Shown: piece after piece, positions 24,733 to 32,594 of the stretch | Numbering within the stretch: the stretch's first letter is position 1 | How the letters are laid out: each line of letters opens with the position of its first letter | Source of the DNA: Methanoculleus sp. | GTDB taxonomy: Archaea > Halobacteriota > Methanomicrobia > Methanomicrobiales > Methanoculleaceae | Reading direction: 5' to 3' | DNA length: 51,575 bases | NCBI RefSeq assembly: GCF_030019085.1 | Contig: NZ_JASEFJ010000013.1 | Coordinates: 1 to 51,575 of the forward strand | The notes under the pieces: generated by a model | Databases searched by the model: none | What the model was told of the DNA's origin: nothing | The model's input: the letters and a program-made list of their open reading frames with translations, nothing else | Made by a program: the position numbers and the translations under genes

Positions 24733-25287
24733 ATGGATGAGAAGGGATACGAGTCATTAAAAATTGAGAACATCGTCGCCTCCGGGGTGATCGCAGACGC
24801 TATCGACCTTGAAAGCGTATCCGAGAAGATAAAAAACTGCGAACTGAATACAAAGCGGTTCCCCGGGGCTGTCTACCGCATCGAGAAACCAAAGATTGCA
24901 TCCCTGATCTTCTCCTCGGGTAAAGTGGTTCTCACCGGTATCAGGAGGCCGGAAGACCTCCAGGACGGTCTCGAGATCATTATGCGTTCTCTAAGAGATG
25001 CCGGTGTCGACACCTACAGCGAACCACAGGTCGCCGTCACGAACATAGTCTGTTCCTACGACATGGGAAAGTACATCAATCTGAACAAGGTGGTCATAAC
25101 TCTGAACCTTGAGAACATTGAGTACGAACCAGAACAGTTCCCTGGACTTGTATACCGCATCGAGGACCCAAAGATCGTTGCCCTTCTCTTCAGTTCCGGT
25201 AAGATCATCCTGACAGGCGGAAAGAAGATCGAGGATGTGAAGAGGGGACTCGATTTTCTGGAGCAGCGGCTCGATACGATCATGTGA
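24733..25287 (+). CDS. tbp: TATA-binding protein (TBP)
   Basis: A 184-residue archaeal TBP that nucleates the pre-initiation complex. Two direct repeats of the saddle are clear: residues about 10-90 with FPGAVYRIEKPKIASLIFSSGKVVLTG and about 98-180 with FPGLVYRIEDPKIVALLFSSGKIILTG. Both have the family's paired phenylalanines/valines for intercalating DNA. Unlike many archaeal TBPs it lacks a long acidic C-terminal tail, ending shortly after LEQRLDTIM. ATG 24733 is chosen because MDEKGYESLKIENIVAS matches the usual N-terminus; the upstream ATG 24718 lies within the TATA box. Confidence 0.97.
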   Translation: MDEKGYESLKIENIVASGVIADAIDLESVSEKIKNCELNTKRFPGAVYRIEKPKIASLIFSSGKVVLTGIRRPEDLQDGLEIIMRSLRDAGVDTYSEPQVAVTNIVCSYDMGKYINLNKVVITLNLENIEYEPEQFPGLVYRIEDPKIVALLFSSGKIILTGGKKIEDVKRGLDFLEQRLDTIM

Positions 25288-25723
25288 GATGGGGTTTGCT
25301 CACGCTTTTTTTTTGAGGGTATAAGACCGGTGCGATTCCCAAACACAGATAATAGGGGACTCTTACAGCGCCGCCGGCATCATCTCCCCCGACCCCGTAA
25401 TCATCCGAACAATCCCGGCAACTACCACCCTCCCTTCCGGTTGCAACCTCGTGTGGTACAACCCTGTATCCCCGGTCACAACAATCTCTACAGCATCCAC
25501 AACCGGTTTTCAGGAACCACTGAAACTCAGTGCCCTCAAGTCTGATTATCTCGTCAACAGCACTCCTTATCGCGGCCAACTCTCCCACCTCAATGATCCA
25601 TTTCAAGAAATCCAGGGTGATCTTCTTCACCAGACCCGGTTCCAGACGGCCCGCCTGAGTATACGCAGTGTCTATCAAGCGCAGGCCGTGAATTATTCGG
25701 GGTAAATCTTCGTAGATCTCCAC
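25280..25723 (-). CDS. Possible cysteine-rich hypothetical protein
   Basis: A minus-strand frame convergent with tbp. The part from about 25723 reads like protein: VEIYEDLPRIIHGLRLIDTA, then LDFLKWIIEVGELAAIRSAV and EFQWFLKTGCGCCRDCC. The tail becomes Gly/Asp-rich with further cysteines and overlaps the tbp terminator. A GTG at 25723 could start it, but the ribosome site is poor. It may be a truncated or decayed gene whose original C-terminus is lost. No family recognised. Confidence 0.4.
   Translation of the reverse strand: MEIYEDLPRIIHGLRLIDTAYTQAGRLEPGLVKKITLDFLKWIIEVGELAAIRSAVDEIIRLEGTEFQWFLKTGCGCCRDCCDRGYRVVPHEVATGREGGSCRDCSDDYGVGGDDAGGAVRVPYYLCLGIAPVLYPQKKSVSKPHLT
25284..25314 (+). terminator. 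Terminator after tbp
   Basis: GTGAG and CTCAC form a 5-bp stem starting inside the stop codon region, followed by a run of nine T at 25306-25314. This is a good archaeal oligo-T terminator. Confidence 0.6.
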
Positions 25724-25775
25724 TTGACTCGAACATTCTGTGGGGGTTTTTGAACCGCTGAAAAAATAGGGAAGA

Positions 25776-26654
25776 TTATGCTTTCCCGAGCCAGAAATCA
25801 ACCGTATCGCGGTTGTTCTCGATCCATTTCTTTGCGGCTTCCTCTTCAGGCATACCGTCCGCGATATCCGTCATGACCGAGGCGATATCCTCGCTCGTCC
25901 AGCGGAACCGCTGAAGGATTGCATAAGCCTCAGGGTCATCGGTCTTCAGATCCTGGCGTGCCAGGGTAACAATATCCTCCGCAGCGCCATAGACTCCTTT
26001 CGGGTCGTCAAGGAACTTGAGGTCCCAGCGACCGAACTTCCAGTGCGGCGACCACCCGGTCACCACAACCCACTCGCCCTTGTCGATTGCACGGCCCAGT
26101 TCTGCGGCCATGCTGGCACTGCTGCTTGCGATCAGTTCGTAGTTCAGGTCATACTCCTCGATGGCCTGCTCGGTCCGGGTCATTATACCCGCACCGGGGT
26201 CGATCCCGACTATCCGACCACCAAACTTATCGGCGACATCGTTCATCTCCTCGATCGAGTCGATGGTCACATAGGCCGGAACTACAAGCCCTATGCGAGC
26301 CGCGCCGGGTATGTTCTCGTTGACATAGTCAATCCTGTCACCGTACTCCTCCCAGTAATGCGCATGAGTGTGCGGGAGCCATCCGGTCGTCGTGAAATCA
26401 ACTTCACCGCTGGCAAGCCCCTGGAAGAGCGGGCCCGCGTCAACAGCAATCATCTCAACATCGTAGCCTGCCTCCTCAAAGACCTGTTTCATCACGTTGC
26501 TGCTCGCGATCGCACAGTCCCAGGTGACATAGCCGATACGAATTGTTTTTTTAGGCTCCCCAGTGCCGCCAGTATCGGTGCAGCCAGCGGATACAAGGCA
26601 GAGCACCAGAACAATGCCCACCAGTGCAAGCAGGCTTCCTATCTTTCGAACCAT
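25776..26654 (-). CDS. proX: Glycine betaine ABC transporter, substrate-binding lipoprotein
   Basis: A 292-residue OpuAC/ProX-type binding protein. The N-terminus has a lipoprotein signal: hydrophobic stretch then VSAGC, so the mature protein should be lipid-anchored outside the membrane. The binding domain has the tryptophans expected for an aromatic cage around a quaternary amine (YVTWDCAIASSN, TTTGWLPHTHAHYWEEYG, VVTGWSPHWKFGRWDL). ATG 26654 is chosen because GAGGGA lies 6 nt upstream; the longer frame adds only six codons. It is the last gene of proV-proW-proX, but a 379-nt gap with a perfect inverted repeat separates it from proW. It imports an osmoprotectant. Confidence 0.9.
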   Translation of the reverse strand: MVRKIGSLLALVGIVLVLCLVSAGCTDTGGTGEPKKTIRIGYVTWDCAIASSNVMKQVFEEAGYDVEMIAVDAGPLFQGLASGEVDFTTTGWLPHTHAHYWEEYGDRIDYVNENIPGAARIGLVVPAYVTIDSIEEMNDVADKFGGRIVGIDPGAGIMTRTEQAIEEYDLNYELIASSSASMAAELGRAIDKGEWVVVTGWSPHWKFGRWDLKFLDDPKGVYGAAEDIVTLARQDLKTDDPEAYAILQRFRWTSEDIASVMTDIADGMPEEEAAKKWIENNRDTVDFWLGKA

Positions 26655-26880
26655 AATTATTCCCTCTGTCATTTTTTACCGCACAATACCACGGTATGCA
26701 CACAGATCCCGGTTGTGTGGGGTTCCGGGTTTTCCCAACCATCCAGGATCAACGATCCCGGCATAGAGCAGAGGTGGCAGTATGCGCCACTCCTGGCGCT
26801 TTTGCACCCCACAGCAAAACGGCCAGTAGTTGACCGCTTCAGATTATGAAGAACACCTTATTTAAGTTTTACTGATTCCT

Positions 26881-26905
26881 TTTTAAAAACGGGGCGTTTT
26901 TAAAA
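26881..26905. repeat. Perfect inverted repeat between proW and proX
   Basis: TTTTAAAAAC-GGGGC-GTTTTTAAAA: 10-bp perfect arms and a 5-nt GC spacer. On the minus strand it lies about 230 nt upstream of the proX start, in the only large gap of the transporter operon. It could be an operator overlapping a TATA box, or an intercistronic terminator/attenuator that sets the ratio of proX to proVW. Confidence 0.75.
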
Positions 26906-27033
26906 CCGGGTTTCGAGGTGTGACCGGCCTTTAAACCGCTCCTGCGGCACAGACCTAACCCTCATCCCGGCATAGCCAGAAACACAGCGAGAAAAGAAAA
27001 TTTGCGGGGTAAAACGGGCTTTTCGATCTCTGC

Positions 27034-27879
27034 TTACACCCTCTCACCACGTTGCGGCACCAGGTTCTGGGTGATCCGATCGAGGATGATCGCGATGATC
27101 ACTATGGCCAGCCCGGCCTCAAACCCCATACCGATATCCACCCGCTGGATCCCAACAAGCACCTGGTAACCAAGCCCTCCTGCGCCGATCATCGATGCAA
27201 TGACGGTCATGGAGAGAGAGAGCATGATACACTGGTTAACCCCCGCCATGATCGTTGGGAGCGCAACAGGGACCTGCACCTTGAGAAGTTTCTGCCAGGG
27301 CGTGGATCCAAAAGCGTCCGCAACCTCGATCAACTCGGTCGGAACCTGTCTGATCCCGAGATTGGTGAGACGCAGCGCCGGTGGCATCGCAAACACAACC
27401 GTTGCGATGGCACCCGGCACGTTTCCAAGACCAAAGAAGATCACAGCAGGAATGAGATAGACAAACGAGGGCATGGTCTGCATAAAGTCCAGGATCGGCC
27501 TTAGCGCGGAGTTCAAGGTATCGCTCCTTGCAGCCGCGATCCCGAGAGGGATCGAGAGCACCAGCGCGACTATCGTCGAGACCAGAACAAGCGCCAGCGT
27601 CAGCATGGAGAGGTTCCAGAGGTTGAGATCCCAGACCAGGATAAGCCCGATTGCGGTGAGTGCCGCCAGTTTTATGTCGCGCCTGGTGACAAACCAGACC
27701 AGCACGGCCGCAATAAGTATCAGAACGGGTGCCGGTATGGCGAGCAGTAGATCCTGCAAACCCCCGATCAGGAACCTGAGCACCGCACTGATAGCGTCAA
27801 GCAGCCAGCCGAAGTAGTGCTCGATCCAGTCCACCAGCACCTCGACGGCGTAGCCCAGAGGCAGTTTAGGCAGTTGCAT
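27034..27879 (-). CDS. proW: Glycine betaine ABC transporter, permease
   Basis: A 281-residue permease of the ProW/OpuAB type. After an N-terminal hydrophobic region (LLDAISAVLRFLIGGLQDLL) come further membrane segments and the cytoplasmic coupling loop EVADAFGSTPWQKLLKVQVP, the site that contacts the ATPase. ATG 27879 overlaps the end of proV by 14 nt, so the two are translationally coupled; frames further upstream lie within proV. It forms the channel for osmoprotectant uptake. Confidence 0.92.
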   Translation of the reverse strand: MQLPKLPLGYAVEVLVDWIEHYFGWLLDAISAVLRFLIGGLQDLLLAIPAPVLILIAAVLVWFVTRRDIKLAALTAIGLILVWDLNLWNLSMLTLALVLVSTIVALVLSIPLGIAAARSDTLNSALRPILDFMQTMPSFVYLIPAVIFFGLGNVPGAIATVVFAMPPALRLTNLGIRQVPTELIEVADAFGSTPWQKLLKVQVPVALPTIMAGVNQCIMLSLSMTVIASMIGAGGLGYQVLVGIQRVDIGMGFEAGLAIVIIAIILDRITQNLVPQRGERV

Positions 27880-29113
27880 TCGTATCCACCCCCTTTCGCG
27901 CCAGAGCAGCAAGGATGGCTCCGCGAGATATGCTGCCCACGAGCCTCCCCGCATCGTCCACCACTGCAACAGGGTATGGGTTCTCAACGACAAGCGAGAT
28001 GATATCACTCAGGGGCGTGGTGGTCGTCACCTTCGGAACATCGGTGATGAGAATATCCCCAAGTTGCTTCCCTCTCTTTACAGCCTCTACCGTATCGTCA
28101 AGTGTCACCCTGCCGCGGAGGATGCGCTGACGGCTGACCACAAAGATGCAGGATATATCGTGCTCCTCCATCAGGTGTAACGCAACCCGTGGCCCCGCCG
28201 TCCACTGGGCGACGGGTTCGGGCCGCCGCATAACGTCGCCTGCTGTGAGAACCCTGGTCAGGTCGACATCTGCGACAAACTTCTCCACATACTCGTTCTC
28301 AGGGCTGTTCAGGATCCCCTCCGGAGTGCCTATCTGGACGATCGCACCATCCTTCATCAGCGCTATCCTGTCACCCAGTTTCAGGGCCTCATCGAGATCA
28401 TGTGTGACAAAGATGATCGTCTTGCCGAGCCGCTGCTGAAGTTCAAGGAGTTCGTCCTGCATGTCCCTGCGGATCAGGGGATCGAGCGCGCTGAAAGCCT
28501 CGTCCATCAGGAGGATGTCCGGGTCGCTTGTGAGCGCACGGGCAAGCCCGACCCGCTGTTTCATCCCTCCCGACAGTTCATCCGGCATGCTCTCCTCGTA
28601 ACCACCAAGCCCCACCATCTGGAGCATATCTCTGGCCTTACTGTGCCGTTCCTCCACGGGAACGCCCTGGATCTCGAGTCCGAAGGCGACATTGTCAAGA
28701 ACCGTCCGGTGCGGCAGGAGTGCGAAGTTCTGGAAGATCATGCCCAGTTTGCGTCTCCTGATCTCACGAAGCTCATCATTGTCAATCCGGACGATATCTT
28801 TACCGTCGATCCATATCTCGCCCGCTGTGGGCTCGATGATCCGGTTGATGCACCGCAGGAGCGTCGATTTCCCGCTCCCGGATAGTCCCATCAGAACAAA
28901 TATCTCACCACGGCTGACTTCAAACGAGATATCGATGAGAGCCACCGTCGAACCGGTCTCTTCGAAGATCTCCTGTTTTGAGCGCCCCGCACGATAAAGT
29001 TCCAGGGCTTTTTCTGGATCATGCCCGAATACCTTGGTCAGGTTCCTGACACGGATTATCGGTTCCACTGATCCTGTCTCTTCTTCTGATACCTGCTCAA
29101 AAATGATGGACAC
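27866..29113 (-). CDS. proV: Glycine betaine ABC transporter, ATP-binding protein with CBS pair
   Basis: A 415-residue ProV/OpuAA-type ATPase. Walker A is GLSGSGKST, the signature is DELSGGMKQRVGLARAL, Walker B is DILLMDEAFSALDP, and the H-loop is VTHD. The N-terminal extension with a VFGHDPEKALELYRAGRSKQ helix is typical of osmoregulated members. After the ATPase core a C-terminal CBS pair (about 290-410) is present, the part that senses ionic strength in OpuA. It is the first gene of the operon. Confidence 0.94.
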   Translation of the reverse strand: MSIIFEQVSEEETGSVEPIIRVRNLTKVFGHDPEKALELYRAGRSKQEIFEETGSTVALIDISFEVSRGEIFVLMGLSGSGKSTLLRCINRIIEPTAGEIWIDGKDIVRIDNDELREIRRRKLGMIFQNFALLPHRTVLDNVAFGLEIQGVPVEERHSKARDMLQMVGLGGYEESMPDELSGGMKQRVGLARALTSDPDILLMDEAFSALDPLIRRDMQDELLELQQRLGKTIIFVTHDLDEALKLGDRIALMKDGAIVQIGTPEGILNSPENEYVEKFVADVDLTRVLTAGDVMRRPEPVAQWTAGPRVALHLMEEHDISCIFVVSRQRILRGRVTLDDTVEAVKRGKQLGDILITDVPKVTTTTPLSDIISLVVENPYPVAVVDDAGRLVGSISRGAILAALARKGVDTNATA

Positions 29114-29144
29114 CCTCCAGGTTCACGATTTCTATTTCATCTGG

Positions 29145-29155
29145 TTTATAATTTC
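29145..29155 (-). promoter_or_regulatory. TATA box of proVWX
   Basis: Minus-strand AAATTATAAA lies about 32-42 nt upstream of the proV ATG at 29113, giving a short leader. The surrounding DNA is AT-rich. Confidence 0.5.
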
Positions 29156-29456
29156 GGGTTCTAAAAAATCTTTATTTTACTCTTGAATTTTGATTTTTAG
29201 GACGCTCCAGAGCGTTTTCACCACTAGCAGATATCTCTGTCAGCTATCCTGAGATTTACCAGAATTTTGCTGTTTAATCACTCCATACAGTTCATTCTTC
29301 CAGGATCCGGGATTTCCGACCACCACCTGGCAAACGCCAGAACCCTGCGAAAACCAGCAGGTCGCTGCTCCCCGGTCATTACCGCTTCTTTTATTGGCTG
29401 AGAACCCATAACCATGTAGATCATTCAATAGAGTCTATCAGACGGAGACCACCACC

Positions 29457-30644
29457 ATGGAGAAGGGAAAAGTCGTTCTGGCGTTTTCAGGAGGCCTCGA
29501 CACCTCCATCTGTATCCCCCTGCTTCGCGAACATTACGGTTTCGAAGAGATCATTACCGTCGCGGTCGACGTGGGCCAGCCCCCCGAAGAGATCGCACGT
29601 GCAACAGAGAAAGGGCGGATGCTTGCGGATAAGCACTACACCATCGATGCAAAGGAGAAATTCGTATCGGACTGCATCTTCCCCTCGATCAGAGCAAACG
29701 GTTCGTACGAGGGCTACCCCATGGGCACAGCGCTCGCCAGGCCTCTGATCGCCACAGAGATTGTGAAGATTGCAGAGAAGGAGGGAGCGTCAAAGGTCGC
29801 GCACGGCTGTACCGGAAAAGGAAACGACCAGCTCCGGTTTGACTTCGTCTTCAGGGCCGCAGGCTACGATATCATCGCACCGATGCGGGAGATGAACCTG
29901 ACCCGGGAGTGGGAGATCGCCTACGCCCGGGACCACGGCATCCCCGTCTCCGCGGCAAAGGACAAACCATACAGCATCGATGAGAACTGCTGGAGCAGGA
30001 GCATCGAGGGCGGTAGACTGGAAGACCCGGCCTTCCACCCGCCGGAGGATATCTACGCCTGGACGGTGTCCCCGAAGGATGCCCCTGACGCGAGGGAAGA
30101 GATCAGTATCGAGTTCGAGGAGGGTGTCCCGGTCGCCCTCAATGGAGATAGGCTTGCAGGACTCGACCTGATCCGTGAACTGAACCGGATAGCCGGTAGG
30201 AACGGTGTCGGCCGAAACGACATGATCGAGGACCGGATCCTGGGGCTGAAGGCCCGCGAGATATACGAGCACCCCGCCGCCACCGTCCTCCTCACCGCAC
30301 ATAGCGACCTCGAACACCTTGTGCTGACCCGATCGGAGATAGCGTTCAAGCGGATCGTCGACGATAAATGGTCGGAACTCGCCTACATGGGGCTTGTGCA
30401 CGAACCCCTCTTCCATGCGCTGACGGCGTTCATCGATAAAACACAGGAACGCCTCAACGGCACGGTGGACGTGGGGCTCTATAAGGGCAGCGCCACGGTG
30501 CTCGGCCGCAGGTCGGATGCGGCGCTATACTCCAGCGACCTTGTATCCTTTGACTCGACGACGCTTGACCAGACCCACGCCGTTGGGTTCTCTAACTACT
30601 TTGGTCTGCAGGCACGCCTGCTCAAAAACCTGAAGAAGCAATGA
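29457..30644 (+). CDS. argG: Argininosuccinate synthase
   Basis: A 395-residue ArgG that ligates citrulline and aspartate with ATP to argininosuccinate. The PP-loop AFSGGLDTS is at residues 9-17. Other family segments are intact: [14 protein letters not shown], the [16 protein letters not shown] active-site part, and the C-terminal [11 protein letters not shown]. Length is typical. It stands alone, while argF is 4 kb away in another operon. About 340 nt of upstream DNA with AT-rich patches has no gene and probably holds the promoters of argG and the divergent proVWX. Confidence 0.97.
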   Translation: MEKGKVVLAFSGGLDTSICIPLLREHYGFEEIITVAVDVGQPPEEIARATEKGRMLADKHYTIDAKEKFVSDCIFPSIRANGSYEGYPMGTALARPLIATEIVKIAEKEGASKVAHGCTGKGNDQLRFDFVFRAAGYDIIAPMREMNLTREWEIAYARDHGIPVSAAKDKPYSIDENCWSRSIEGGRLEDPAFHPPEDIYAWTVSPKDAPDAREEISIEFEEGVPVALNGDRLAGLDLIRELNRIAGRNGVGRNDMIEDRILGLKAREIYEHPAATVLLTAHSDLEHLVLTRSEIAFKRIVDDKWSELAYMGLVHEPLFHALTAFIDKTQERLNGTVDVGLYKGSATVLGRRSDAALYSSDLVSFDSTTLDQTHAVGFSNYFGLQARLLKNLKKQ

Positions 30645-30654
30645 GGGAGGGTGC

Positions 30655-31059
30655 CTACAGCACCTTCTTCCCCGCGTCTTTTCCCGGCGTGCACTCAAAG
30701 ACGTCGGTGATCTTCATAACGACGAGCGATTTTGCCGGGTATTTATCACTCTTTGATCTCATCCAGTCCCGGAACTTCTCGTAATCGGGGCCTGATGTTC
30801 TGATCTCTGTGCTGCCCTTGACCTGGAAGCAGCGTTTGGTCTCTGGATCGTAGAAGGAGAGGGCGGCAATAGGGTTCTCCTGGAGGTTTTTGAGGGTCTT
30901 TTGCATGTAGTTGTCCATGATCCAGATGGTATCGTCGGCGACGAGTCGCATCGATGCCACCGGCGCCACGTTGGGAACACCGCTCTTTGAGGCAGTGGCA
31001 AGTGGCATAACTTTTGTTCGGTTAAATAACTCCTTAATCTCACCTGAAAGCGCAACCAT
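30655..31059 (-). CDS. Pyridoxamine-5'-phosphate oxidase-like FMN-binding protein
   Basis: A 134-residue split-barrel flavoprotein of the PPOX-like superfamily. Typical features: an N-terminal helix, MPLATASKSGVPNVAPVAS, the DDTIWIMDNYMQKTLKNL strand-turn that contacts flavin phosphate, and PIAALSFYDPETKRCFQVKG. Proteins of this size dimerise and bind FMN or F420; which one, and the substrate, cannot be read here. A strong GGAGGTGG ribosome site precedes the ATG. It converges with argG, 10 nt apart. Confidence 0.88.
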   Translation of the reverse strand: MVALSGEIKELFNRTKVMPLATASKSGVPNVAPVASMRLVADDTIWIMDNYMQKTLKNLQENPIAALSFYDPETKRCFQVKGSTEIRTSGPDYEKFRDWMRSKSDKYPAKSLVVMKITDVFECTPGKDAGKKVL

Positions 31060-31539
31060 ATGGGTTCCACCTCCTGCCTGAAATGTAAACGGGCGCGGTG
31101 AAGCGCCGCGGGCATTCGTCAGGCAGTCGGTTTATCCGTGCTCCAGGTATATAAGAGATACGACAATAGACAATGATGCAACCACTTCACGGGCATCAGC
31201 CGAAAGCCTCTCCCGAAAAGAACTCCATAAACGTCCTGGACCGCCTGTCCGCATCCCGGGGGTCGACGAGAATACGTTCACCCGGAGATCGAGCGAAGTT
31301 CCTTACCACACCGACCTGCGATTCTTCCCGCTTGCGATAAACCCCCCTCCACCACCGACTAAAACAGATAACCTCCTCCAGATCTCACCATTCAGCCACC
31401 TTTCGAGTCTTCGTCTTCCGGTTAACGCCAGGTATAATGGTCACCCCTGCCAGGGTACACTCACAACAGCGGTATTTTTACAATTATTCAGAAATACCAG
31501 CACAATTCTCGTAAATAGACTGCTTAAACTCACTTTGCG
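31060..31539. other. Gene-free region
   Basis: About 480 nt upstream of the FMN-binding gene and before the long repeat copy L2. No supportable gene on either strand. It should hold the promoter of the minus-strand gene at 30655. Confidence 0.45.
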
Positions 31540-32215
31540 AGACCTTACCCGCACCTATGGGGGCATTGCGGCAGATGTTCTGCTCCGGGGCACCACGGTT
31601 CAGTAACTCCACATAAAGCAAAGGTTTGCTTTCTCCACCTCGGTGGCGGGGGCAGTGCGGGGTTATTGGCCCCATGGCCGTGTCAGGAGGGCGTTAGCGA
31701 GACGATCCGAAGAGATACCTTCCCTGGCACCGTATCCATGGAGAATCACCTCCGGGAGGCTGACGGAGAGGGGGATGGAACATCCCCGGCCCCTGTCGCA
31801 GCGTGTCACCAGAACGCTCTAGTTTCAGGCAGGGAGTTGAACACCCGCGCCTCCTCCCGCCCCCTCGGGGGCGGGCAGTGATCGGAGATTGGCCCGGATT
31901 GCCGTGGACGGCGGGTCTCACCGTAAATCTGGAGATACCCCCCTGACACAGCATCCACGGATAATCGCCCCCGTCTCCTGCATCTCAGGTCGAACAGTAT
32001 TCACCGACCATCCCAAACTCCACGGCCGCGATAGATCCGGGATGGCCGTGCATGGGTCTTCTCCAGAGTCTCCCACGTGTTTCTGGTTTTAAACTACCAG
32101 GATCTAATATCAGGCCCCATAGCAAGTGTGCTCTTGTAATGGGAGCGATTTTTGAGCCTTGAAGTGAAAATCTAACGGCAAAATTAGGCTAAAGATCCAG
32201 GTAGTTCTGGAGATG
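31540..32215 (+). repeat. Long copy of the dispersed repeat (copy L2)
   Basis: Similar over its length to 17380-17843 but larger because it has two complete module A units (31649-31753 and 31873-31972) separated by about 120 nt. Module B follows at 31971-32027, then a short core at 32024, then the same 3' tail with GTTTTAAACTACCAGGATCT. The 240 nt of 31973-32212 align with 17601-17840 at roughly four bases in five by eye. It is non-coding in its present form. Confidence 0.8.
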
Positions 32216-32344
32216 GCTATAAAACAGATCATCCCCCGGCGGATCTGCAACAACCGGGGTCTTCAGAGATCAACAACCTGCCACACACTCCAGCAGGAGA
32301 CCTGAGAGCGGCATATCGGTTCAAAAAAGCACCGGAAAGAGGGA

Positions 32345-32590
32345 TTACTCCCCGACAAACTCTCTCAATCTCGCAAGGAGGTAGTCCTGGACCTCCTCCA
32401 CAACCTCTTTCCTCCCACGGAACGCAAGCAGGTCACGTGCGTCCCCCTCCATGTTCGCAAACGACAACCTCTCCTGCCGCTGGACAACCTCGACATCAAA
32501 CTTCTCAACAACATCGTAGATCATCTTACGGGGCACGCCCGGAGGAACGATCAGATCATAGAGTTGTTCCTGTTGCTCTTCTTCAGCCAT
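32345..32590 (-). CDS. Small protein downstream of methanogenesis marker 14
   Basis: An 81-residue soluble protein with an alternating pattern: strand YDLIVPP, helix PRKMIYDVVEKF, strands VEVVQRQERLSFAN and ARDLLAFRG, helix KEVVEEVQDYLLARLREFV. This fits a small ferredoxin-like alpha/beta fold, as in NIL or ACT-like domains, but I do not recognise the family. It begins 4 nt after the stop of the marker 14 gene and is therefore co-translated with it, so a role linked to that protein is likely. No cysteines and no membrane segment. Confidence 0.82.
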   Translation of the reverse strand: MAEEEQQEQLYDLIVPPGVPRKMIYDVVEKFDVEVVQRQERLSFANMEGDARDLLAFRGRKEVVEEVQDYLLARLREFVGE

Positions 32591-32594
32591 TGGT

